Shown piece by piece: positions 1 through 12,810 of a stretch of DNA of 64,000 bases. Source of the DNA: Amoebidium appalachense (taxonomy: Eukaryota > Ichthyosporea); NCBI GenBank assembly GCA_963693365.1, contig CAVNZM010000009.1, forward strand, positions 1,736,001-1,800,000, written 5' to 3'. Position 1 is the stretch's first letter. Each line of letters opens with the position of its first letter. The position numbers and the translations under genes are program-made. Below the pieces are notes generated by a model that saw only the letters and a list, made by a program, of their open reading frames with translations, was not told the origin of the DNA and made no database searches.

Positions 1-310
1 ATCCTAGTGTGTGTAAAAACGGGCGGGAAATGGTGGTGGGCGCAGAGAGGGGCGGGGTGGGGGTAAGGGTAAAGAGGAAAGGGGGAAAGCTGGGGAGGGG
101 AAGGGGGGAGGGGGGAGGGACGGAGGTTTGGTTGTGGTGCTATGTATTAGTTGGCCCAATACTGCCCCATGCAGCATTATGACCTCTTTTATGGATAGTG
201 CATATCGCTTCCCCCACCTCCCCCTCCCTCTTTCGCGCCCACTCAAAGAAAGACCTACCCACCAAACCCCCCCCTCCCCCCATAAATCTCTTGCACCGCC
301 CACACACACT

Positions 311-350
<40 letters not shown>

Positions 351-396
351 ACACACACGTACACACGTACACACACACACGCATCTACATACACAG

Positions 397-676
397 GGCA
401 TCTTCGAGACGCTTAAGACCTGTGCCATGATCAGCAAGACAGCTGGTGGCATTGGGCTTGCCGTGCACAATATTCGTGCCACAGGCAGCTACATTTCCGG
501 CACCAATGGATACAGTAACGGCCTGGTGCCCATGCTGCGTGTGTTCAACAACACTGCAAGATATGTCGATCAGGGTGGGAACAAGCGCCCAGGCGCATTT
601 GCAATCTACCTCGAGCCCTGGCATGCGGATGTTTTTGACTTCCTGGATCTGAGGAAGAATACGGGCAAGGAGGAGC

Positions 677-745
<69 letters not shown>

Positions 746-1570
746 CGCGCGCATGTGTATATGCATGTGTGTGTGTGGGACTTGCTCGCCGTGTGTGCTT
801 GGGCAGTGTATGTCATAAGAACGGACCTACACGTGGTAGCAAGAGACTGTGGAGAAAAGGAGTAGTGGGGTGGGGTAGGGGAATGGGGACGGTGAGCTTA
901 CCAAAATAGAGGCCTGTTGGGGTTGGTTTTTGTGACATGGTAAAGATACCTAAACACCCAACTACACTGCTAAACACTACTGCATACATGCATTTCTGAT
1001 GCTTACAAAATAACGAAACCCACACACTAACATCTATTTTCCGCAGCGTGCCCGAGACCTTTTCTTTGCGCTGTGGGTGCCTGATCTCTTCATGAAGAGG
1101 TGTGAGGAGGATGCTGAGTGGTCTCTCTTCAGCCCAAGTGAGGCCCCAGGTCTGGACACAACGTGGGGAGAAGAGTTCGAGAAACTCTACGCCAAGTATG
1201 TGTGCCCAAAACCCTCTGTTCGGTTTTAATTAATAGTAGTCATAAAGAATGCTATGTATGTGTCTAGTGTGAGTGGTTGAAGCTGGCGGAATATGTGATT
1301 GTTTGTTGAATAATCAGTGTAGTAAAAGATAGCCCGATAGAATGAGGATTGTGCCTAAAGGTGCCTATCGCGCTTGTGCTTATGAGGGGGAGTTGGAGCG
1401 CCCGAGGGTAGGGCGGCGGTGGGGGGGGGAAAGGGGGGGAGGGGATAAGTGGAAGGCAAGGAGGAGGGAGGGGAGATGTTGGGGAGGGGAGGGAGGGTAG
1501 GGGCAAAATCCACCAATTGTTAATAGCCAACATCCCAATAAGTCAAACCATTGCATTGACCCCCATCTTC

Positions 1571-1610
<40 letters not shown>

Positions 1611-2089
1611 CTCTCTCTCTCTCTCCCTCCCCTCCCCTGCCCCCCCTTCTCCCCAGGTATGAGCAGGAGGGTCGTGCCCGTAAGAAGGTTAAGGCACAGG
1701 CACTGTGGTTCAGCATCCTTGAGGCGCAGACAGAGACCGGGGGTCCCTTCATGCTGTACAAGGACGCATGCAACCGCAAGAGCAACCAGCAGAACCTGGG
1801 CACCATCAAGTGCTCCAATCTGTGCACGGAGATCGTCGAGTTCACTAGCCCGGACGAGGTATTGCTCATTTGAATCCCCCCCCCCCCCCCCCCCCCCCCC
1901 TCCCCCACCACCACCGCCACCATTACCACCAAATGGTCCCCTTGTTGCTTCCCTCCTCTCTCTATCCCCCCTCCCTCCTCCCCTCTCCCGTCACAAGGAC
2001 GACCCCTTACCAGGTTGCCTTTGCCCGACATGTATATCTCATCTCCCACGCCTCCCCTTCATATTTCTCCTCCCTTGCTATTCCTGCCC

Positions 2090-2120
<31 letters not shown>

Positions 2121-2273
2121 TGGTGGCTGCATATTGGGCACGGCCGTCTGTGTCTGAATATGTTTTATACCCTCCCGATCTCCCAACCCCATTGCATCTC
2201 AACATTTGAAAATACTGGGCACATCTCCCTAACCCCTATCCTCTCCCCCTCCCCTCCCCTTGATCCCCCCCTC

Positions 2274-2309
<36 letters not shown>

Positions 2310-3324
2310 ATCCCTCCCCACCCCCCTCTCCCCTATCAGGTTGCCGTATGCAACCTAGCCTCTCTTGCCCTTCCCCAATACGTCGTCAACACACCGGAGG
2401 GCCCCAAGTTCGACCACGACAAACTGCGCCAGGTGACGCGTGTAGTGACGCACAATCTTAACAAGATCATTGATATCAACTACTACCCGGTGCCTGAGGC
2501 CAGAAAGTCAAACATGCGCCATAGGCCCATCGGCATTGGTGTGCAGGGCCTGGCTGATGCTTTCATCAAGATGCGCTTCCCCTTTGACAGGTGGGTGTGC
2601 TGTGAGGGGATAGGAGGGGGGGGGGGGGGGGGGGGAGGGGGGGGGGGAGGGGGATGGATGGTGTGTGTGTTGCAGAGACGGGAGGGAGGGATTAGTGGTG
2701 TGTGTGAATAGGAGGGATTTGGGGGGAAAGGGTAAGGGGAGAAGGGAAAGCCTTGGAAAGAGGAGAAAACGGGGAAGGTACGAAGATCAAGAGAACGTTG
2801 TGTTTGGAAAAGGCTGGGGGAAGGGGGAGAGGGAAATGACTTTAAGAGTTAAGTCATGTGTACTATGCTCTTCCGCCCCTGCCCTCCCCCCCCCCCTCCC
2901 CCCCCCCGTGCTTCCCCCTCTCATTCCCATCCCCATTTCCCCCCCAACACTTGGGGCCTTCCTGGCTCTATCCGTTGTACATAGTTTGTGCCTCATTCTT
3001 GCATATCCACACTACATTATTCGTTAGTAGAGGTGCACTTTACACTTAGCTCACAAACAAACCCCCACACCTACCGACTTCCCGCCCTCCCCCTCCCCCC
3101 CCCCCCCCCCCCCACCACCACCACCACCGCCGCCACCACTTTTCTTTTCTCACCTTGTCATGTGCAGCCCCCAGGCACGCCAGCTCAACACTGAGATCTT
3201 TGAGACCATTTACTACGCGGCTGTGGAGGAGAGTGTGGCTATGGCTGAGAGGGATGGGCCCTACGAGACATACCAGGGTAGCCCGGCTAGCAAGGGCATC
3301 CTGCAGGTGTGTGTGTGTGTGTGT

Positions 3325-3375
<51 letters not shown>

Positions 3376-4036
3376 GTGTGTGTGTGTGTGTGTGTACTGT
3401 GTGTGTGTGTGTGTGTGTGTATTGTGTGTGTGTGTGTGTCGGTGACATTCCCTGTATGCACACGTGCGTTAGTGCCCTTGCTGCATGTGTGTGGTAAATA
3501 CATATATTCTTGCTTGTGCACTACACGGGTTGCTGTCCCATATTCTGCACGAATGCCACAGCGTTTATTAAACGGAGGCGAGATCTGAAAGCGTCTTTCC
3601 TCTTAGCCCATCCACAATTCACCTTGCAACATCAAAACAGGAACACATACCCCAACTTGCTAACCCATCTCTTTGCACCCCCCATCACTCACTCATCCAC
3701 CCATTGCAGTTTGACATGTGGAACGTCACACCCAGCAGCCGGTGGGACTGGGCCAGTCTCAAGGCCAAAATGGCCAAGCATGGTCTCAGAAACAGCCTGC
3801 TGGTGGCCCCCATGCCCACGGCTTCCACGGCTCAGATCCTCGGGAACAACGAGTCCATCGAGCCCTACACAAGCAACATCTACACTCGCCGTGTGCTGTC
3901 CGGAGAGTTCCAGGTGTGTGTGTGGGTGTGTGTGTGTGTGTTGTGGGTGTGTGTGTGTGTTGGTCTGTTGTCGTTTGGTGGGAAGGTTTAGCTGTTTTTC
4001 CTATTTGCTCCTCTCCTCCTTCCCCCTCTCCCCCTC

Positions 4037-4067
<31 letters not shown>

Positions 4068-4428
4068 ATACACATCCTCCTCCTTCGCACCACTTCTCCC
4101 CTTATAGAGCCTCTTCTGATTCCCTCTTTCTCACCACGGCCCCCTCCCCCCCCCCCCCCCCCCCCCCTCTCTTCTCCTTCCCTCCTTCTATGTTCCTTGA
4201 GGTGTTCATGCCATATTTTAAACTTAACTTATGTAACACACTCTCTGAGGGGCTGCAAACCACAAAGTTTTAACCCAATATCCCCACAGGTTGTGAACCA
4301 CCACCTGCTCAAGGATCTGACTGAGAGGGGCCTATGGACGGAGGAGATGAAGAATCGTGTGATTGCGGCTAATGGCTCCATTCAGGATGTCGATGGCATC
4401 CCCAGTGAAATCAAGGTGTGTGCCCGCC

Positions 4429-4465
<37 letters not shown>

Positions 4466-4877
4466 ACCACCACCACCACCACCACCACCACCACCACCAT
4501 CCCAGCAAACAACATTCAACAAACAACATACAAACACGTACACACATACACAGACACACACACCATATTCCCCTCTGCGAAAAATGAAACAGAAAAAAAA
4601 AAGAAGGAAACAAAAGAAAACACCTTGGTCTTGAAAGTTGGGGGTGGGAATCTGAGAGAACTGCTTCCTTTACTTTCGGTTGTTTTGTATTGCCACATAA
4701 CTGACATCCATGTTCCTTTTTTACTCCCCTCCCCCCCCCCCCCCCCCCCCCCCCTCTCCCCGTCCCTCCACTCTCTCCACTCTTCCCCCCTTCCCCCCCT
4801 CCTGCCGCTTGTTCTCTCATCTGCCCCTCCCTGCCCTCCCTCACACACACTTACACACACACACACACGCACGCACG

Positions 4878-4929
<52 letters not shown>

Positions 4930-5264
4930 CTCTCTACAAGACTGTGTGGGAGATCTCTCAGAAGGTGCTAATCGACATGGCAGCCGACCGTGGAGCCTAC
5001 GTGTGCCAAAGCCAATCCTTTAACGTGCACATTGCAGACCCCAACTTCGGCAAACTCACATCCATGCACTTCTATTCGTGGAAGAAGGGCCTTAAGACCG
5101 GCATGTACTACCTTCGATCCCGCCCAGCTGCAAACGCTATTCAGTTTACAGTCGATAAGAGCAAGTTGAAGCAGGCTGCAAAGGGACGTACACCGGAGGA
5201 GGAGGAAGAAGCAATGATGTGTTCTCTGCAGAATAAGGAGGCCTGCGTTATGTGCAGTGGGTAG
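397..5264 (+). CDS. RRM1: Ribonucleoside-diphosphate reductase large subunit, 3' part
   Basis: Class I ribonucleotide reductase alpha chain, which reduces NDPs to dNDPs in the cytosol. Eight exons join in frame: 397-678, 1047-1195, 1657-1858, 2340-2590, 3168-3306, 3710-3913, 4290-4415 and 4929-5264 (TAG), giving 562 residues of a protein usually near 790; the N-terminal ATP-cone and first exons lie left of the window. Visible motifs: the NLCTE segment with the thiyl-radical Cys and its Asn/Glu partners (end of exon 3), VAVCNLASL with the second redox Cys (start of exon 4), [14 protein letters not shown], the YY radical-transfer pair in GMYYLR, and a C-terminal CVMC redox pair. All introns are GT-AG. 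Several donors run straight into (GT)n and the first and last acceptors follow (CA)n. The first redox Cys would be upstream, unseen. Family identity is certain; exon edges come from phase and conservation. Confidence 0.97.
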
Positions 5265-6435
5265 ATTCGTGCTGCCCAATCGAGGGAGGTTTTTCGTTGG
5301 TTCTGACTGTGTAAACATAGCAAGTGCATCTAATGGGGGGTGCATGTGAGATTGTAGTGATGGTGGGTTGAGGGAGTGAGGATTCGAACATAGCAAGTGC
5401 GCACACATGTTATTAGCAGCTTGTGCGACGATTTTTTTTTGTTGGTGGGGCGGGGGGGATTTTTTCTGGACTTGCGCCATAAATCTGGATCTGCCTTTCT
5501 TCTAACGGCCATATGGTCACGGTCATGGATTTTAGACCATAAGGAATTTACCTAAGTTATTACACGCCAGTACTCTTTCTACAGGAACCCTTGCTTTGGC
5601 GAATTCTCTTATATTGTCTTTACCAGCCGATATTGTCTTTACCAGCCGTTGTTTTAATGTAGCCCAGTTTCTTTGAATGAAGTGTACATTTCGAATATTC
5701 AGCTAGATGCCTAGATAATCGCAAGGCATCTTAACCGCATAATTAACGCCAAATGTTAGATTGATAGAGCAATATGGCCGAGTGGTCGTGCCTATATGGC
5801 AGAAGCATGTGTTCATACGACTCCATACATAGCATAGAAACAATAATAGTAACGGAAATCGTATTTGTGTGCCTGGGCATTGGGATGCCCCCACTTTCCC
5901 CCCATTCCAACCACCACCAGCACCACGCCACCCCACATACACACACACGCACACGCACACACACACACAAGGATGCAAACCCCTCAAAATCGGAGCGTAG
6001 GAAGTGGATAGGTGCCCGTGCGTACGTGTACGTCTGTGTGTGTAATGTGTGTTCAAATTTGTGTGCCTGCGCTTGCGAAACATACTCAAAAACAAAAGGA
6101 TTGAACAAAAAAACCACATCGATAAATTCCTCCCTCACTTGTAAGCCTCATGAATGTGGTTACCCGATATATGCCATAACCTTTTGTCAACCTTATTATA
6201 ACAATTTACCTCCCTCCGTGTGTTTTTGCTTCAGCTTGTGTCCGTGTGTGTTGCGTATGTGTGTGGGGAGGTGGAAAGGCATGTGTGATTTCCTGTGTGT
6301 GTGTGTGCACGCGCTAAGTGGACGTAGAAGGATATGGTCTTCGAATCCATGGGGGGGGGGGGGGGGGGGGGGGGGATTGTCAATGGTACCGCACAGTGAC
6401 CTAGTTGCCTGGAGTGAGGTGCCTGGCAAGAAGAA
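5265..6435. other. RRM1 3' flank, no gene seen
   Basis: No coding region is supported. The stretch holds two copies of aacatagcaagtgc (about 5316 and 5387), a direct tandem copy of atattgtctttaccagccg near 5612-5650, a short (CA)n near 5938-5968 and a G-run at 6351-6375. It probably includes the RRM1 3' UTR; no clear AATAAA signal was found close to the stop. Confidence 0.5.
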
Positions 6436-6891
6436 AACCCGACTTACCATATTTGGGGTACATAACCAGAGCGGCTACCTGATTGGCTGAAATTTCAAAC
6501 CATTCGAATGAGGTGGAATGATCAAGGAAACATTTTGTTTTAAATTTGGAAGGTGGGGGTGTGGCTCAATCGCATTGGCCAACTCGATGATGACATGCCG
6601 CAAGTCACCCCGGGGCCGGCATTCCTTATATAGTACCAGGTGTTGTCCACTTTGTCTGGTTTTTTTTTTTTCTTTTTTTTTTTTTGGGGGGGGGGGGGAG
6701 GGAGGGGGGGGGGGGGGGGGAGGGGGTAGTTCAAGCTTTTCAAGACCAATGGAATTTGGCGGAAGCTTCGAGAATCTTTAGGGACGTAGGGAAGAACCTC
6801 GTCCCACGGGATGGAGGGGATGGAAGCATAGATAAGGCAGGGGGTAACGGTGGATCCGGGGGGATAAAAGTATTTGGGTGGATGGCAGGAG

Positions 6892-6931
<40 letters not shown>

Positions 6932-8095
6932 GGGGGGGAGACGGAGAAAGGGGAGGAGATGGAGGGGAGGAGATGGCGGGGAAGGGGGGAGGGGGGGGGG
7001 AGACACAACGTGCATGTGACTAGAGGAGACATACTGCCTAGCTCCGAGTAAGAAGCCAAATGAATTTTTGTGTGATTTATTAGCCTCTTGCCAGCTGTGG
7101 ACACGATCGAAAGACGGGGTAAGAGAAAGGGGTCGAGATAGACGAGGTGTTGGAGGGGGTGAAGGGGGGACGGGGGGGGGGAGGAGGGGGGGGGGGGGGG
7201 GGGGGGGGGAGGGGGGGGGGGGGAGGGCGGGGGGAGGGGGTGGGGGGGGGGGGGATGGTGGATGGCAATGGGGGATGGAGAAACCAGGGAGGGGAAAGGG
7301 GGAGGAGGGAGGGTTGACGGGAGGGGGGATGGGGCGTGGGGAGATGAGAAGGTAATATGGTTGGTAGCCGTAGATGCAATGAAGAAAAGGGGGGGAGGGG
7401 GAGGGGGGAGAAGTGGGGCAGAGGAGGGGGCAGGAAGGGACTTTGAGGAGATGACGTGTCTGAGGGCGCATGGGGAAGGGTGTGTCCCCTAAGCCCGCTC
7501 CTCCCCCCCCCCCTCCCCCCATTCCACCCTGCCCACACACCCCAACCCTCACCCTACCCCACCCCCCATCCCCTCCCCGCGAATTGGGAGCAAGGGACGG
7601 GGAATGGGGAAAAGAAGAGAGGGGGGTGTTGGTTTAACAGAGAAAGAAAAGCAGGGAAAAGTCTTTGAGAGTAGGAGAAAGAGCCTCAACAAGAATAAAG
7701 CTGTGTGTTTGTTTGTGTATCTGGGTGTTTGTTTGCATCGACCCTTGTCTGTATTTTGTCCCCCCGTAGTGTGCCTTGTGACACCGTGGATTTGGACCTG
7801 CATGCAATACTTCATTAGTCTCGTGTTTTGTTTGTGGAAAGAATGGGGAAGGGACCGCCGGAAGAAAAGGGGCGGGGGGGGGGGGGGGGGGAGGGGGGGG
7901 GGAGGTGTTGCGTTTTAAGATTTTGAGATGTACGGGTGTTTTGAAGGTGCTTTTGAAGGCATGTGTATTCCTTAGGGCTAGACGGATAGACAGGTAAGCC
8001 GGTATGTGTGTGTTATGTGTATGTGTATTTGGGCGGGTAGGGCGGGGGGGGGGAGGGGGGGAGGGGGGGGGGGGGAGGGGAGCCATAAACCTAAA
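6436..8095 (+). repeat. Tandem-duplicated non-coding unit, copy 1
   Basis: First of two diverged copies in the same order and orientation. Blocks shared with copy 2: a promoter-like block (6437-6640), a block with a GAAGCTTCGAGAATCTTT stretch (about 6733-6800), a block at 7005-7125, one at 7440-7500, one at 7660-7850 and one at 7925-8010. Between blocks are G-rich purine runs of different lengths. No conserved open frame runs through the shared blocks on either strand, so I treat it as non-coding or an old pseudogene. Confidence 0.7.
6482..6634 (+). promoter_or_regulatory. CCAAT/TATA-like promoter block in unit copy 1
   Basis: ATTGG (inverted CCAAT) at 6482-6486 and 6574-6578 is followed by TTATATAG at 6627-6634. 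The same order and similar spacing occur in copy 2. Function is inferred from arrangement only. Confidence 0.35.
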
Positions 8096-8444
8096 AAACT
8101 ACTATGTTCCAATACCGTGTACGGCAGCAAATGAACGTATGCACCTTGCACAAGGCAAGTTCGCCGGTGTGTAATCTGTGTGCCCTGGATCAAAGGGCCC
8201 CCGAGAGAGGGGGGGGAGGGGAGGGGGGGGGGGGGGGGAGGGGGGGGGGAGGGGAGGGGAAGTGGGGGGAGGGGGGGAGAGAGGGCGGGGGGAGGGAGGG
8301 GGGGGACCGTTGATAAACGTTTGTGGTGGTGGTGGTGGTGGTGCATGTGGTGGTGACGGCGGTGGGAGGGGGGAAGAAGGGGTGGGAGGGCGGGGGGAGG
8401 GAGGGCAGGAGGGGGGGGGGGGGGGGGAGGGCGAGAGGGGGAGA

Positions 8445-10303
8445 GGGCCAACCTTCCATATTTGGGGAACATGACCAGAGTGGCTAACTGATTGGCTGAC
8501 ATTTCAAACCTTGAAAATGGGGTCGAATGATTGGAAATATCGAGTGTTAATTTGGAGGGTGCGAGAAGAACCCAAATCGCATTGGCCTATTGGATGTTTA
8601 CGTGCTCACCCGGAACTTTGCATATAGTAACGGTCCTAAATACGAGTGGCCTTATCGATGCACACTCTGTTCTTTGGGGAGGGGAGGGAAGGGGGGAGGA
8701 GAGGGGGGGGGGAGGGGGGGGGGGTTGAGTTGGTAATGCTTCCCAAACCAGGTGCTGCTTGTGCCACTGGGTGTGTGTATGTTTGGGGAGGGGGCGGGGG
8801 GGAAGGGGGGAAGAGGGGGGGGGGAGGGGAGGGGGGAGGGGGGCAGGGGGGAAGGGGGTAGTACTGAGTTCAACAACCAGGTGCCGTGTGTGTGGCTGTA
8901 CATGGCCAATGAAATAGCCCCAAGCTTCGAGAATCTATAAATATTGTACAAACAGAAAGGCATTCGGCCCAAGGGGATGAAACATAGGGAAGAGAAGCGG
9001 GCAGGGATAAATCCCGGGGGATAATAGGGTTTAGGGGGATGGCGGGGGAGGGGGAGAGCGGGCAGGCGGGGGGGGGGGGGGGGGGAGGGGGGTGGAGGGG
9101 GGGGGGGGGGAAGAGGGAGGGGGGGTTTGTTTGGGGGAGGGGAGGAGAGAAGGGGTAGGGATACAGTGTGCATGTGGTGGGGGAGACATGCTGCCTGTCT
9201 CCGATCAAGAAGCCAAAAGAGGTTGTTATATAATTTTAACAGCCTCTTCCCACTGGCTGTCGACACGATCAAAAGACGGGGTAAGAGAAAAAGATGGAAA
9301 TAGACGAGGTTTGGGAGGGGGAATGGAAAGAAGAGGGGAGGGGCGGGGGACGGGGGATGGGGATGGGGGTTAGGGAAAGCAAGGAGGGGAAGGAGGGGTA
9401 GGGGTGGGGTTGGGGGTAACGGGGGAAGGGGTGGAGATGAAAAGGTGATCGTTGGTAGCCTCAGATGATAAGAGAAAAAGATATCAAGGGGGAGGGGGAG
9501 GGGGGATAGGGGGAGGGGGGGAGGCAGAGAGGGGAAGAAGCGGTGGGGAGGAAGGGACTGTGAGGAGATGACGTGTCTGAGGGTGGGGAGAGGTGTGTCC
9601 CCTAAGCCTGCCCCCCCCTCCCCCCCCCCCCCCCCCCCCCCACACACACATACCCTTTCATTCTCTCCCCCTCTTCCCCTAAATTCTGGGGGGAGGGAGA
9701 GGGGGTGCGGTGGGGTAGGTTGCGTCTCCCCTCCCCTCTCCCCCCCCCCCCCCCCTCCCCCTCCCCCTCCCTCTCCCACCCACACACACAGCCCCATTCC
9801 ACCCCCAACCCACCCCCACCCCACCCCCACCCCCACCCCCTTCCCCCAGAATCGGAAGGAAGGAGGGATAGAAAAAGGGGGTGAGAAGGGGCGGGGGTGG
9901 GGGGGCGGGGGTGGGGGGGGAGAGGGAGACGACAGAGAGAGAGACAAAGGATTTGAGTGCAGGAGAAAGGGCCTCAACAGGGATAAAGCTGTGTGTTTGT
10001 TTGCGTATCTGGGTGTTTGTTTGCATCGATACTTGAATGTACTATGCCCTCCCGTAGTGTGTCTTGTATGGTCCGTGTACCTGCCTGTAATACTTCATTG
10101 ACCTTGTGTTTGTGGAAGGGAAGGGATGGAGGGGAAGGGGGAGGAGGAGGTGGTGGTGGTGGGGTGGGAGGGACGGGGTGGGAGGGGAGAATGGTGTGGA
10201 AGCGAAGGTGCGATTGGGATACGCACGGGTGTCTTGAAGGTGCTTTCAGGTGCATGTGCATTCCTGAGGGCTTGCCATACAGGCAAGTCGATATGTGTAT
10301 GTT

Positions 10304-10369
<66 letters not shown>

Positions 10370-10370
10370 G
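8445..10370 (+). repeat. Tandem-duplicated non-coding unit, copy 2
   Basis: Second copy of the unit at 6436-8095. Matching landmarks: CCAAT/TATA-like block 8455-8640, AGCTTCGAGAATCTATAAATA near 8920-8945, the gacacgatcaaaagacgggg block near 9260, the gatgacgtgtctgaggg block near 9566, the cctcaacagggataaagctg block near 9970 and the tcttgaaggtgctttcaggt block near 10231. By eye the blocks are clearly homologous but not identical; spacers differ mainly in G-run length. Confidence 0.7.
8491..8630 (+). promoter_or_regulatory. CCAAT/TATA-like promoter block in unit copy 2
   Basis: ATTGG at 8491-8495, 8581-8585 and 8589-8593, then CATATAGTAA at 8621-8630, matching the layout in copy 1 (first-to-second ATTGG distance 90 against 92 bases). 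Confidence 0.35.
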
Positions 10371-11251
10371 TCACAGAACCAATTCTTACAAGTGCTTGAG
10401 TGAGGTCTAAGTAAAAATTAACATGAACCGACGTCTCCCTGTCACATAGAAAAGGTAACAAAGAGGTGGAAGGTACGTCAGACATGGAAGCATAAAAAGG
10501 GAAAGGGGAATCGGGATGGACTATGTGAGTGGGTGGAGGCTGGTGAGAGGGGCCGAGGGGGGGGGGGGGGGGGGGGGGGAAGGGGGGGGGGGGAAGGAGG
10601 GGGGGGGGAACTCCGGGAGGGAGGGGGTGGGGGGGGGGGGGGGGGGTGAGGGGGGGTGGGGGGATTGGGGTTGTTGTCATTTCAGCGTAAGTGGCAAGCA
10701 GCAAGGGGCGGATAACAGAGAGGAGCTAGAGCGAGTGGGAAATGGGGAAGGGTGTGTGTGTGTGTGTGGGCGCGCATGCGTATTTGGGTGTTTGGGTGTT
10801 TGGGTGGGTGGGTGGGTGGGTGTTTGGTGGTGGTGGTGGGGGGGGGGGGGGGGGGAGGGTAGAAGAGGGAGACGTCAGATTGTATGTTGAGACTAGGCCT
10901 TTAGACCTAAAATGTGCAGGGAGTTGTAAATGACAATACCACGGTATATGATATCGAGTTCGCACACTTAATTTTCTGTGCAATTTTTCTAGGTGATTGT
11001 TTTCTCGTGTGTAAATAGCAATAGCAAAGAACCTCGGGTAGACGCCGAGAAGGGAGAGAAACGGTCGGGTAAAGGAGCGGTGGGGGGGGAGGGGGAAGGG
11101 GCGGCAGAGGAGGGGGCGGGGGAAGAAAGAGGAAAGGGGGAAGGGGGGGAAGGAGAGAGAGATGGAGGGAGGGAGGGGGGGATAGGGGGACGAAGGGACG
11201 GGAGGGGGTGGGGACGAAGGGGGAAAGGGGCAGGAGGGGGGTGGGAGAAAA

Positions 11252-11284
<33 letters not shown>

Positions 11285-12179
11285 CGAAGGAGCGGGGGAG
11301 GGGGAAAGGGGGGGAAGGGACGGGAGGGGGGTTGGAGAGAAGGAGGGAAAAGGGCAGGGGGGAGGGGGGGGGAGGGGGAGAGAGGGGGCGGCGGGGGGGG
11401 GGGGGGGGGGAGGGGGAGAGAGGGGGAGAGGGGGAGGGGGAGGAACGGACGGGAGGGGGTGGAAAGGAAGTGGCAGTGGGGCAGGAGGTGGGTGGGGGGA
11501 TATGGGAGGGGAGGAACAGAGCGAGAGAAGGGTAGAGGAATGGGGGAGGGACGGAGAAAGGGAAGGGTGGGGGATGGTGGGCTAGGGTTGGGGGGTGATG
11601 GGGGAAGGGACGGGTGGGGGGGTGAAGTGGAAGGGGGAAAGGGGCAGGAGGGGGGGTCGGGGGGCGGGAGGGAGCAGAGAGCGAGAGAACTGTGGAGAAG
11701 TCGGGTAGGGTAGGCTAGGGTTGGGGGGTGAGGGGGGGAAAGGACGGGAAGTGTAGTGGACAGGAAGGGTTTAAGGAGCAGGAGGCAGGGACAGGGGGGG
11801 GGGGGGGGGGGTGGCCTTAAATGGGCGGGAGGCGGGGGGGAGAGAGGAAGGAGGGGGGGGGTGGGGGTGGGGAGGGGGGAAGGGGGGAAGGGAATATGGG
11901 GGTGGGGGTGGGGGTGGGGAGTAAGAAAAAGTGGTGTAGACGGGACTAATGAGGAAGAAGCAAAATATAATTGGATGAGTTTATAATGTTTAATGCTCCT
12001 TTTCTGTGAGCACAGCTCACCAAAATTCATTGGTCGGGTTCTACGTATGTTTTGTTCCTATCCTCTTGTTGGTTTGTACAGGTCTTAAGTTACTTGAAAT
12101 TTATCCCGGTGCTGCATGCTAATTCCAATCTCGGCATAACAAGAAGGTGGTCTAGAAACTATATGTGAAGACAAACTGT
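10371..12179. other. Spacer with long polypurine stretch
   Basis: No gene is supported. About 11050-11935 is almost purely purine on the + strand (G-runs mixed with gaga and gaaa), including a (GA)n patch near 11255-11284. The last 250 bases before the CAP gene are ordinary complex sequence and probably contain its 3' UTR. Confidence 0.6.
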
Positions 12180-12763
12180 TTAGGGATGTGGTGGCACCAC
12201 GTTCTCAGCATATTGGCCGTGGATGTTGCCAGCCGGCCAATAATCAACCACAACGAAATAAGCGCCGTTTGGTGCACGGGCCACACCGACGCCGATTTGT
12301 TGGGTGTCCTTCCACACCATTTGTGTGAAGTGGCCTGTGGAACAGATCCTGTGAGTAAGTGCTGCCCATGCTCGTGCTGCAGAAAATCCGCTGCCTAAGT
12401 GTGCATGATTGTATGGGTGGATAGAAACGAACGATTGCTAATCTTTTTGTGCTTATTTCGGGGAGGAGGAGGGGGGGGGGGGGGGGGGGTAAGAAAGGGA
12501 AAGAAGGCGTAGGGAGGCGCGGAAGGGAGGGGGGGGGGGGGGGGGGGGGAAGATGAAGGGGGAGGGGGATACGGGGGAGGGGGAAGGGGAAGAGCAAGGG
12601 GTTGAGGGGGGAAGGCCGGACGGGGAGAGGGGGGGGGGGGGGGGGGGGGAGGTGCTGATGACCGTGCGTGCGTGTGTGTGTATGTTTTTTGTGTATGTGT
12701 GTTGGGGGGGGGGGGGGGGGGGGGGAGGAGAGAGAGAAGGGCAAGTACGAGGTGTGTGTGTGT

Positions 12764-12810
<47 letters not shown>

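Noticed and set aside
5768-5840. tRNA-like start (ATGGCCGAGTGGTC, like a Leu/Ser tRNA D-arm)
   Set aside because: No acceptor-stem pairing and no B-box at the right distance; a GGTCTTCGAATCC string near 6333 is far too distant.
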